DNA of 22,788 nt from JAWOFN01 sp046497505 [NCBI: bacterium] (GTDB lineage Bacteria; Blakebacterota; Blakebacteria; Blakebacterales): contig JAWOFN010000094.1 of NCBI GenBank assembly GCA_046497505.1, forward strand, positions 1 through 22,788, given 5' to 3'. A program made the translations under genes and the position numbers. Below are positions 14,190 to 20,989 of this stretch, in pieces. How positions within the stretch are numbered: position 1 is the stretch's first letter; every line of letters starts with the position of its first letter. Under the pieces are notes generated by a model. That model saw nothing but the letters and a program-made list of their open reading frames with translations, did no database searches and was not told where the DNA came from.

Positions 14190-15257
14190 TCAGAAGAGAC
14201 TGTCCAGGGCGCTCCCCAGCCGTCGGAGCGCCTCTTCCAGGTCCGCTCCCTCCATGCCGAAGCCGATACGGAAGTGATCGTGCACGCCGAAGAAGCGCCC
14301 CGGTGCGACGGCGGACTCGTGTTCCCCCTCCAGCACCGCGCACAGCCGGTCGACCTCGGCCCCCTCCAGGCGCACCCATCCCACCGTCCCCGTGTCGGGG
14401 GGGGACCACTCCAGTTCCCCGCGGCGCCGGATGAAGGTATCCACCCGTTCTCGGTTGCGGGAGAGCAGGGCCCGGCGGGGGGCCAGGAGGGTCTCTGCCC
14501 GCTCCAGCGCTCTCAGGGCCAGCCGCTCGGTGGTGTGGGCCACCAGCACGGTGAAGAGGTCGTTCAGGCGCCGCACCCGCTCGGCGGTCTCCTCGGAGGC
14601 TATGACCCATCCCGCACGAAGCCCCCCCAGGCCGAAGGACTTGGTGAGACCTCCGGTGGCGATCACCCGGGGGGAGAGGAGGGCCGCGGTCCTGGGCGCC
14701 TCCGCGGCCAGGTCGAGATAGACCTCGTCCACCAGGACGTGGAAGTCCCTGGACTCGGCCAGCCCGGCCAGCTCCTTCAGCGCCTCCCTTCCGGCCAGGC
14801 GCCCGGTGGGATTGTGGGGGTGAGAGAGGACCACCATCCGGGTGTCGGGACCCAGGGCCTCCAGCACCCGTCCCGGATCGAGCAGTCCCGGCATCTCGCT
14901 CTCCCGGTCGAAGCGGCGGGTCCGGGCCCCCAGCAGCTCGGGGACGAGGGTCAGGGGTTCGTAACCGGGATGTTCCACCAGCACTTCGTCCCCGGGTTCC
15001 AACAGGGCGGAACAGACCAGGTGGTTGGCCAGGGATGTGCCGTGGGCCAGGGCCACCTGTCCGGGGCGCACCCCGTAGCGGTCGCCCACCGCCTCCCGCA
15101 GGGGCATCCAGCCGTCCTCGTCGGGGCCGTGGAGGACCAGGTCCCCGGGGCCCGCTTCCAGTTCCTCCGGGCGGCAGGCGGGCGCACCGCTCCTCGCCAG
15201 GCTGTACCGCAGGTGGGCACGCTCCTTCGCCCAGGTGATATAGGGACTCGCTCTCAT
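14190..15257 (-). CDS. PLP-dependent class I/II aminotransferase
   Basis: A fold-type I PLP enzyme of the aspartate aminotransferase superfamily, cytoplasmic, about 355 residues (short for the class). Visible motifs are HGTSLANHLVCSALLEPGDEV (cofactor phosphate-binding region), HPHNPTGR with the conserved Asn, VDEVYLDL with the PLP-pyridine Asp/Tyr, GGLTKSFGLGGLRAGW with the Schiff-base lysine at K206, and a C-terminal FRIGFGM with the substrate-carboxylate Arg. Two starts are possible: ATG 15263, overlapping the permease stop as ATGA, and ATG 15257. GGAGG (15266-15270) is 2 bases from the first and 8 from the second, so 15257 is preferred. Coupling with an APC permease suggests an amino-acid or amine substrate, but which one cannot be told. 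Capreomycidine synthase-like or histidinol-phosphate-type members are alternatives. Confidence 0.88.
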   Translation of the reverse strand: MRASPYITWAKERAHLRYSLARSGAPACRPEELEAGPGDLVLHGPDEDGWMPLREAVGDRYGVRPGQVALAHGTSLANHLVCSALLEPGDEVLVEHPGYEPLTLVPELLGARTRRFDRESEMPGLLDPGRVLEALGPDTRMVVLSHPHNPTGRLAGREALKELAGLAESRDFHVLVDEVYLDLAAEAPRTAALLSPRVIATGGLTKSFGLGGLRAGWVIASEETAERVRRLNDLFTVLVAHTTERLALRALERAETLLAPRRALLSRNRERVDTFIRRRGELEWSPPDTGTVGWVRLEGAEVDRLCAVLEGEHESAVAPGRFFGVHDHFRIGFGMEGADLEEALRRLGSALDSLF

Positions 15258-15259
15258 AC

Positions 15260-16591
15260 TCATCGCCTCCAGACCAGGAAGACCGGGACGCCGGCCCCGA
15301 TGAGGACTGTGCCCAGCAGGGCATTGAGCGGGTTCGACCGCACCGTGCTCACCACCACGAAGAGGGCGACGGCGACGAACAGGAGGGGGAGGAGGGGGTA
15401 GCCGGGCATGCGGAAGAAACCGCCGCCTCCCGGGCCCCTCTCACCGGACCTGTGGGTACGGTACCAGAAAATCGTGGCCACGATGAGTCCGAAGAAGATC
15501 CAGTCCCCGAAGACCACGTAGTCCAGGAGCTGGGCGTAGCTGCCGGAGAGCGTGAGCACCACGGCCCAGGCTCCCTGGATGATGATGGCGTTGGAGGGGG
15601 CCCGGTACTTCGGGTGCAGCCGCGCCGCCTTCCTGAAGAAGAGGCCGTCGTCCGCCATGGCCTGGTAGATGCGGGGCGCGGCCAGGATCACCAGGTTCAC
15701 GAAGCCGAAGGTGGAGACCACGATGCCCGCGGCGATGAACTTCGAGCCCGCGGGGCCCAGCAGGGCCTCCATGGAATCCGCCGCCGGAGCGGTGCTGGCC
15801 GCCAGCCCCTCCGCTCCCAACGTCCGCAGGTAGGCCCAGTTCACCAGCATGTAGGCGGTGATCACGATGGCCACGCCCACGATCACCGCCAGCGGGATGT
15901 TGCGTTCCGGCCGCCGGATCTCCGCCCCCACGTTGTTCATGTGCTGCCAGCCGCCGTAGGCGAAGAGCACCGGCACCAGCGCGGCCCCCAGGATCCCCAC
16001 CACTCCCAGCGGGGTGACGGCGGCGGGGACCCCGCTCCCGGCCCCGGCCGGCCCGCCGATACCGCCGGCCAGGCGGAGCCCCGCGAAGACCAGGACCGCC
16101 ACCGCGGCCAGCTTGAGGACGGTGAAGATGTTCTGGGTGATGCTGCCCGGACGGATCCCGAAGTAGTTCACCCCGCTCAGCAGGATGATCACCGCCACGG
16201 CCAGCGGCTTGTGGCTGGCGGGCCCCAGGCCGAAGAGACTGTCGGCGTAGAAGGCGAAGGTCACCGCGACCGCGGCGATCCCGCCGGTGTTGATCACCAG
16301 CAGCTGCGTCCAGCCGTAGAGGAAGGCGGGCAGGGGGCCGAAACTCTCACGGAGATAGACGTAGCCCCCGCCCGCTTCGGGACGCCGGCTGCCCAGCTCC
16401 CCGAAGCAGAGGGCCCCGATGATGGCCACAGCCCCCCCGAGCGCCCAGGAGGCCAGCACCAGTCCCGCGCTGCCCACGCGCTGGGCCACGATGGCGGGGT
16501 TGATGAAGATCCCGGCCCCGATGATGCCCCCCACCACGACCATGATGCCGTCGAAGGGACCGAGCCGCCGCTGGTAGGTGGTCTCCTGCAC
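15260..16591 (-). CDS. APC family amino acid permease
   Basis: An inner-membrane amino-acid/polyamine/organocation transporter of 443 residues with about twelve hydrophobic helices. The N-terminus has the family's unwound helix-1 substrate motif GGIIGAGIFINP (residues 21-32), then FGELGSRRPEAGGGYVYLRE in helix 2-3, and FAYGGWQHMNNVGAEIRRPERN, typical of the LAT/YfnA-like branch. GTG 16591 is chosen because GGGGAG lies 8 bases upstream and the protein then begins a few residues before the conserved block. An in-frame start at 16786 adds 65 Pro/Gly/Arg-rich residues with no family similarity. It is first in a two-gene unit with the aminotransferase and has a recognisable promoter. Uptake or exchange of an amino acid used by that enzyme is inferred. 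Confidence 0.92.
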   Translation of the reverse strand: MQETTYQRRLGPFDGIMVVVGGIIGAGIFINPAIVAQRVGSAGLVLASWALGGAVAIIGALCFGELGSRRPEAGGGYVYLRESFGPLPAFLYGWTQLLVINTGGIAAVAVTFAFYADSLFGLGPASHKPLAVAVIILLSGVNYFGIRPGSITQNIFTVLKLAAVAVLVFAGLRLAGGIGGPAGAGSGVPAAVTPLGVVGILGAALVPVLFAYGGWQHMNNVGAEIRRPERNIPLAVIVGVAIVITAYMLVNWAYLRTLGAEGLAASTAPAADSMEALLGPAGSKFIAAGIVVSTFGFVNLVILAAPRIYQAMADDGLFFRKAARLHPKYRAPSNAIIIQGAWAVVLTLSGSYAQLLDYVVFGDWIFFGLIVATIFWYRTHRSGERGPGGGGFFRMPGYPLLPLLFVAVALFVVVSTVRSNPLNALLGTVLIGAGVPVFLVWRR

Positions 16592-16658
16592 CTCGTGCGC
16601 TCCCCTTCCACAGCCTTTCGCCGACCAGGGGGTGACAGGCGGTCCGCGGACGCCAACC

Positions 16659-16687
16659 AGCCTAGCGGGGGCCCCGGGTCGCGGCAA
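16659..16687 (-). promoter_or_regulatory. Promoter of the permease-aminotransferase unit
   Basis: On the minus strand TTGCCG (16687-16682) is followed after exactly 17 bases by TAGGCT (16664-16659), about 67 bases before the GTG start of the permease. This is the best sigma-70-like match in the window. Confidence 0.5.
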
Positions 16688-16773
16688 GGTCGGGGCAGCG
16701 GGAGGCGGTGCCCGTTTCTGCGATCCCATGCTCCGGGCCCATCCCGGAGCGGCACATAGGATGAGCGGGGGCT

Positions 16774-16823
16774 GCGATCCCCTCAAGAGGGGGGATCGCC
16801 CGGGACCGGCGAGCCGGCCCCGG
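16774..16823 (-). terminator. Two hairpins downstream of the TonB receptor gene
   Basis: Directly after the receptor stop (minus strand), CCGGG-A-CCGGC-GA-GCCGG-C-CCCGG (16800-16823) forms one hairpin with one mismatch, and GCGATCCCC / GGGGATCGC (16774-16799, 8-base loop) forms another. They separate the receptor gene from the downstream permease promoter and probably end the receptor transcript, though no T-run follows. Confidence 0.45.
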
Positions 16824-16840
16824 GAGGGGAAGGTGTCGCC

Positions 16841-19213
16841 CTAGAAACCGGGCCCGTCCCAGGTGAGGGCCAGCACCACGTAGCGTCCCGGGTTGAAGAC
16901 GCCCGATCCGTGCTCCTTGTAGGCGTGGTCGAAGATGTTGCCCAGCGTCACGTCCAGGCGCACCGGACCCAGGTCGCGCCGACCCCGCAGGTTCCAGTCC
17001 GACCACCCCGGAGTGCCGCCCGGGTCGATGCGGCTGTCGTCGATGTCGCCGGAGGAGAGACGGCGCTGCTCGTCCGCCGCCCGGACGAAGAGTTCCAGCG
17101 TGGTCTCGCCGCGCTCCCAGGCGATCCCGGCCAGACCCATCAGAGGCGGGATGCGCCGCATCGGCTCATCGTCGGTGAGGTTCTGCCCGTAGGTCCAGAA
17201 GGCGTTCCAGCGCACGCGCCAGGCGGGGAGGAAATGCCAGCGTCCCTGGATCTCCGCACCCCGGATGAAGGCCCGTGCCGCGTTGAACTTCTGCTGGATG
17301 GGGGGCTCGCCCGGGTCCTGCACCCCGTCCCCGTCCTCGTCCAGGAAGGAGAGCCCCTGGTAGGTGCCGGGCCGCTCCACGATGAGCTGGCTCAGGTCCG
17401 TGTAGTAGGCGAACGCCTCGATGTCGTTGCGGTCCCATTCGAACTTCATCCCCACCTCGTAGTTGGTGCTCAGCTCGGGGTCCAGGTCGGGGTTGGGGGC
17501 GTCCACCCCGCTGTTGGTGGCTTTCAGTACGACCGTGTCGTTGAAGTTGGGTGCCCGGAACCCGCGCGAGAGGGACCCGATGATGTTCACCCACGGTCTC
17601 AGACGGTGACTGACCCCGATGTTCCCGGTGAGGTTGTCGAAGGCCGACTCGGTGTAGCCGAAAGGGGCCTCCAGGGGGGCGGAGTACCACACGCGGCTCT
17701 CCCGAAGTCCCACGGTCAGGTCGGTGGCCGAGGTGAGGCTGATGTCGTCGCTCAGGAAGCCCCCGATCTGGTTGAACTCCGAGCCGTCGGGATAGGCACC
17801 CCGCGTCGAGTAGGTGGTGTCCGGTTCGGTGATCAGGCGGCTGCTCTCGACCAGGTCGTGGTAGAACTCCACCCCCCAGCGCAAAGCGTGCCGCCGGGCG
17901 ATCACACTGGTGGCCTGCAGGAAGGTCCCGTAGGTGGTGAGCATGTCGTCGTCGGTGCGCAGCTGGTCGGAACCGGTGCGACGCTGGATCCTTCCCTCAT
18001 GTTCCTGCTGCCAGGAGACATTGAACTCCAGGTTGTCGAGCCAGGGCAGGGGACGCCGGTGTTCGTAGACCGCCATACCCAGGAATCGGCGCTGCGGCTC
18101 GTAGACGTATTTCTCGTGACTGCCCGAAGCGTACTGGTCGTAGCGGGGCACCTCCGACTGCTCCACCGAGAGCAGGTCCATCCGGAGCGTGCGGTTCTCT
18201 CCCAGCTTCCAGGCCATGATGGCGTGGCCGCTGGCCTCGCCGTAGCCGGTGGGGTCGTGCACCGGGATGGCGCCGCCGGGGTCCAGGTTGCCCATCTCCC
18301 TGAGGGTGACACCCAGGCGGGCCGAGAAGGAGGGGCCGTACCGCTCGATCCCCGCGTGCAGCGCCCGGCCGTTGTCGGAGGAGGTGTAGCGGGTCCGCAG
18401 GCGCGGGGTCCAGCCCGCGTCCTCGCGGAAGGCGGGAGGTCGGGTGATCATGTTCACCATCCCCCCGATGGCATCCGAGCCGTACAGTACCGAACCGGGC
18501 CCGCGCACCACCTCGATACGGCTCAGGGTCTCGGCGTCGATGGTGTCCATGTACTGGTTGCCGCCGGGACGGAAGGTGGGCTTGTTCAGCCGCACCCCGT
18601 TGTAGAGCAGCAGGATGTCCTTGCCGATGTGTCCCCGGATGATGGGAGTGCCGTGACCGGCGGTGGTCTTCTGCACCAGCACGCCCGGTTCCTCGCGCAG
18701 GGCGTCGGCGGTGGAGCCGGCGGGACGCCGGGTGATGGTCTCCTCCCCGGAGACCGTCACCGCCTTGGTGGTGCGGAACTCCGATTCGGCGCGCCGGGAG
18801 GCGGTCACCGTGATATCGCCCATCTCCAGGGTCTGCGGCTGCAGAAGGATCTCCACCCGCTCCACCTCGCCGGCCCGCAGGCGGATCTCCCGCTCCCAGG
18901 AGCGGTAGCCCATGAAGGAGGCCACCAGCACGTCCTCCACGGGGGGCAGATCGGGGATGCGGAAGGAGCCCTCGAGGTCGGAGAAGGTGCCCCGCTCCAG
19001 GTCCCGAAGGAAGACGTTGGCGGCCGGAAGGGGCTCGCGGGTCTCGGCATCCAGCACCACGCCCTCGATCCGGGCCTCCTGCTGGGCCCGCGCCGGAGCG
19101 GGCAGCATCAGCAGGAGCGCGGCCAGGGAGACCAACAGGGTCGGGAGGATGTCCGCGGACAGGGAGGGCCGGCGGGATGAGCCGGTCCCCGCGTTGGTAC
19201 TGAGTCGTCTCAT
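16841..19213 (-). CDS. TonB-dependent outer-membrane receptor with carboxypeptidase-regulatory-like N-terminus
   Basis: A 790-residue outer-membrane beta-barrel that imports a scarce ligand with energy from TonB/ExbBD. In order: signal peptide (hydrophobic core about 22-38, likely cut after ARA43); a carboxypeptidase regulatory-like Ig domain (about 46-130, ARIEGVVLDAETREPLPAAN); the plug (about 140-270, with ITVTASR, ADALREEPGVLVQKT, IIRGHIGKDILLLYNGVRL and IEVVRGPGSVLYGSDAIGG); and the barrel, ending in a terminal Phe. FRAPNFNDTV and NPDLDPELSTNYEVGMKFE are typical of siderophore/heme/cobalamin-type receptors. An acidic loop D625-EDGDGVQDPG-E636 resembles a calcium-binding loop. ATG 19213 is chosen because the signal peptide follows immediately; a start at 19387 adds non-secretory sequence. 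The ligand is unknown. It is transcribed divergently from the SDR gene. Confidence 0.92.
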   Translation of the reverse strand: MRRLSTNAGTGSSRRPSLSADILPTLLVSLAALLLMLPAPARAQQEARIEGVVLDAETREPLPAANVFLRDLERGTFSDLEGSFRIPDLPPVEDVLVASFMGYRSWEREIRLRAGEVERVEILLQPQTLEMGDITVTASRRAESEFRTTKAVTVSGEETITRRPAGSTADALREEPGVLVQKTTAGHGTPIIRGHIGKDILLLYNGVRLNKPTFRPGGNQYMDTIDAETLSRIEVVRGPGSVLYGSDAIGGMVNMITRPPAFREDAGWTPRLRTRYTSSDNGRALHAGIERYGPSFSARLGVTLREMGNLDPGGAIPVHDPTGYGEASGHAIMAWKLGENRTLRMDLLSVEQSEVPRYDQYASGSHEKYVYEPQRRFLGMAVYEHRRPLPWLDNLEFNVSWQQEHEGRIQRRTGSDQLRTDDDMLTTYGTFLQATSVIARRHALRWGVEFYHDLVESSRLITEPDTTYSTRGAYPDGSEFNQIGGFLSDDISLTSATDLTVGLRESRVWYSAPLEAPFGYTESAFDNLTGNIGVSHRLRPWVNIIGSLSRGFRAPNFNDTVVLKATNSGVDAPNPDLDPELSTNYEVGMKFEWDRNDIEAFAYYTDLSQLIVERPGTYQGLSFLDEDGDGVQDPGEPPIQQKFNAARAFIRGAEIQGRWHFLPAWRVRWNAFWTYGQNLTDDEPMRRIPPLMGLAGIAWERGETTLELFVRAADEQRRLSSGDIDDSRIDPGGTPGWSDWNLRGRRDLGPVRLDVTLGNIFDHAYKEHGSGVFNPGRYVVLALTWDGPGF

Positions 19214-19234
19214 AGTCTCTTCAGAGATGCTGTG

Positions 19235-19261
19235 GGCACGGCGTATCGGCGGTGCCGTGCC
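19235..19261 (-). promoter_or_regulatory. Stem-loop in the TonB receptor mRNA leader
   Basis: GGCACGGC and GCCGTGCC form a perfect 8-bp stem around an 11-base loop, ending 21 bases before the receptor ATG. A second small hairpin (TCTCT-GA-AGAGA, 19216-19227) covers the purine-rich ribosome-binding stretch. The pairing is seen; a regulatory role is inference. I do not see the conserved boxes of a cobalamin riboswitch. Confidence 0.35.
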
Positions 19262-19374
19262 GCGTGGCAGGTTGCCTCCAGCCGTCGGACCCGCCTGTCT
19301 GCAACGAAGGGTCCACCCGGAGGGGGAGACAAGGAGAACCTCGAAGGGGGTTGTCCCGCCTCCTTGCTCTGTCG

Positions 19375-19382
19375 AGTATACA
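19375..19382. promoter_or_regulatory. Possible -10 elements facing both ways in the receptor/SDR gap
   Basis: AGTATACA reads TATACA on the plus strand (19377-19382) and TATACT on the minus strand (19380-19375), both good -10 sequences. No matching -35 is found at the normal distance on either strand, so this is only a candidate for the divergent promoters. The remainder of the 19214-19479 gap holds the leader hairpins and no gene. Confidence 0.25.
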
Positions 19383-19479
19383 CGCACCGGGCCGGGGGTA
19401 TTCGAAGGTGCGCGGGATGCGGTGCGGGGTCCGGTTCGGACCGAAGGTGACCCAGGAAGACCAACAGGAGCGAGAGCGC

Positions 19480-20265
19480 ATGATCAGCTGGGATTTCAAT
19501 GGCAAGCGGGCGCTGGTCACGGGAGCGAGCAGCGGGATCGGGCGCGAGACGGCACGGCTGCTGGCCGCGGCGGGAGCCGAGGTGGTGATCACCGCCCGCA
19601 GCGAGGCGGCCCTGCTGAGACTGCGTGAAGAGGTCGGAGCATCCGGGGAGGGCGCCGGGCCGATCCACATCTTCCCCGGGGACCTCACCGACGACGGTTT
19701 CCGGGAGGACCTGGTGCAGGAGAGCCTGGAGGCGCTGGGTGGTCTGGATATCCTGGTGAACGCGGCCGGCATCATCGCCAGCGACGACTGGGACAGCACC
19801 GGCCTGGCGGACTGGGACAGGATGATGGATATCAACCTGCGCTCGCTCTTCGGTCTCTCCAAGCTGGCCATCCCCCACCTCATCGAGAGCCGGGGGAGCA
19901 TCGTGAACGTGAGCAGCGTGACCGGGACCCGGGCCTTCCCGGGGGTGCTGGCCTACTGCGTGAGCAAAGCCGGGGTGGATCAGCTCACCCGCTGCCTGGC
20001 CCTGGAGCTGGCCTCCGAGGGTGTGCGGGTGAACGCGGTGAACCCGGGAGTGGTGGTCACCAACCTCCACCGCGCCGGGGGGATGAGCGAGGAGCAGTAC
20101 GCGGGCTTCCTGGAGCACAGCGAGCAGACCCATCCGCTGGGCCGGGTGGGGGAGCCGGAAGAGGTGGCCGACCTGATCGCCTTCCTGGCCTCCGAGCGTG
20201 CGGGCTGGATCACCGGGGAGACGGTCTCCATCGACGGGGGACGCCACCAGACCTGCGCCCGCTGA
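19480..20265 (+). CDS. SDR family oxidoreductase (classical, FabG-like)
   Basis: A classical short-chain dehydrogenase/reductase of 261 residues, cytoplasmic. The cofactor motif TGASSGIG (14-21), N94-A-A-G97, catalytic S146, and Y159-C-V-S-K163 are all in place, giving the full Asn/Ser-Tyr-Lys set. Arg40 at the end of strand 2 (ITARSE) suggests NADP(H) preference. The C-terminus has the VNPGVVVTNL and SIDGGRH signatures. ATG 19480 has AGGAG (19466-19470) nine bases upstream; a start at 19252 adds a non-conserved Arg/Gly-rich leader and is rejected. The substrate is unknown: 3-oxoacyl, sugar or steroid-like alcohols are all handled by this fold. The last codons form the first unit of a tandem repeat that continues downstream. 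Confidence 0.92.
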   Translation: MISWDFNGKRALVTGASSGIGRETARLLAAAGAEVVITARSEAALLRLREEVGASGEGAGPIHIFPGDLTDDGFREDLVQESLEALGGLDILVNAAGIIASDDWDSTGLADWDRMMDINLRSLFGLSKLAIPHLIESRGSIVNVSSVTGTRAFPGVLAYCVSKAGVDQLTRCLALELASEGVRVNAVNPGVVVTNLHRAGGMSEEQYAGFLEHSEQTHPLGRVGEPEEVADLIAFLASERAGWITGETVSIDGGRHQTCAR

Positions 20266-20420
20266 GCCCGGAGGAACACCGCCCGGCCGGTGCCCGCCGA
20301 GCCCAGAAGGCGCCGCCCGGCCAGTGCCTGCCGAGGCCAGAAGGCGCCGCCCGATCTGCGCCCGCTGTGCCCGGGGGACGCCGTCCGCCCTGCGCCCGCT
20401 GGCGGCCCGGTCCCGGACGA
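20251..20420. repeat. Degenerate ~34-bp tandem repeat, about five units, starting inside the SDR gene
   Basis: Units run 20251-20285 (35 bp), 20286-20319, 20320-20353, 20354-20387 (34 bp each) and a partial 20388-20420. All share a start of the form tGCsCCCGCyG (TGCCTGCCG in the third) and most share an end of the form CGCCGCCCG or close to it. The second and third units are nearly identical over their last 20 bases (CCAGAAGGCGCCGCCCG). The first unit includes the last four codons and stop of the SDR gene, so the array looks like local duplication of the gene's 3' edge. The 34-bp period is not a multiple of three and no ORF spans it. There are no unique spacers, so it is not a CRISPR array. 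Confidence 0.7.
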
Positions 20421-20423
20421 CGG

Positions 20424-20432
20424 TGATATCCT
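20424..20432 (+). promoter_or_regulatory. Extended -10 candidate for the TIGR03546/TIGR03545 pair
   Basis: TGATATCCT contains TG-N-TATCCT, an extended -10 pattern, 28 bases before the ATG of the first gene and just after the tandem repeat. No -35 is evident in the GC-rich repeat, which an extended -10 can tolerate. Confidence 0.3.
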
Positions 20433-20460
20433 ATGCCGATGAGAGGAGGGGCCCCGGACG

Positions 20461-20982
20461 ATGATGACGATCCTGAAGCTTATCCAGAAACTTGTGAAGA
20501 CCCTCAACTCCGAGGGCACGCCGGGACAGGTGGCGGCAGGGATCGCCCTGGGCGCTGCGCTCGGGCTCACCCCGCTCGTGAACCTGCACAACCTGCTCAT
20601 CGTGGCACTGGCGATGCTCCTCCAGGTCTCCTTCCCCGCGGTGCTGCTGGGGTGGGTCCTCTTCCTGCCCCTGGGCTTCGCCCTCGACCCGCTCTTCCAC
20701 CAGGTGGGCACGGTCCTGCTCATGGACGCGGGCGGTCTGCGGCCCTTCTGGACCACCCTCTACAACGCCCCCGTCACGGCCCTGACCAACTTCAACAACA
20801 CGGTGGTGCTGGGCAGCTTCGTCTCGTGGGCGGTGCTCTTCGCTCCCATCTACTACGCCGCCCGCTGGGGGGTGGCCCGCTACCGTGCGACCATCTATCG
20901 GCGTCTGGAACAGAGCCGCGTCTTCAAGACGGTGAAGGCATCGAAGGTCTACAACCTCTACCGCCTGATCCGGCCGGAGTGA
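20461..20982 (+). CDS. TIGR03546 family (DUF2062-like) membrane protein
   Basis: A 173-residue inner-membrane protein of unknown function. A short amphipathic N-terminus is followed by GTPGQVAAGIALGAALGLTP (about 20-39), the Gly-rich motif of DUF2062-like proteins, then hydrophobic segments at about 43-62, 65-83 and 116-138, and a basic cytoplasmic tail ending VYNLYRLIRPE. I recognise this as the small partner of a two-gene pair (TIGR03546 with TIGR03545) found in a minority of diderm bacteria. The large partner follows directly after seven bases. ATG 20461 has GAGGAGG (20443-20449) 11 bases upstream; a second ATG directly follows. The pair's role is not established; the membrane location and the partner suggest an envelope function. 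Confidence 0.8.
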   Translation: MMTILKLIQKLVKTLNSEGTPGQVAAGIALGAALGLTPLVNLHNLLIVALAMLLQVSFPAVLLGWVLFLPLGFALDPLFHQVGTVLLMDAGGLRPFWTTLYNAPVTALTNFNNTVVLGSFVSWAVLFAPIYYAARWGVARYRATIYRRLEQSRVFKTVKASKVYNLYRLIRPE

Positions 20983-20989
20983 TGAGACG

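Noticed and set aside
16592-16786. 65-residue N-terminal extension of the APC permease
   Set aside because: Low-complexity, covers the candidate promoter, and the GTG at 16591 has a well-spaced GGGGAG.
19214-19380. Cobalamin riboswitch before the TonB receptor
   Set aside because: The conserved B12-box and core sequences are not visible on the minus strand; only simple hairpins are.
19214-19387. 58-residue N-terminal extension of the TonB receptor
   Set aside because: It would place the signal peptide internally and cover the leader hairpins.
20251-20420. CRISPR array
   Set aside because: Units are contiguous and degenerate with no unique spacers, and no cas gene is present.
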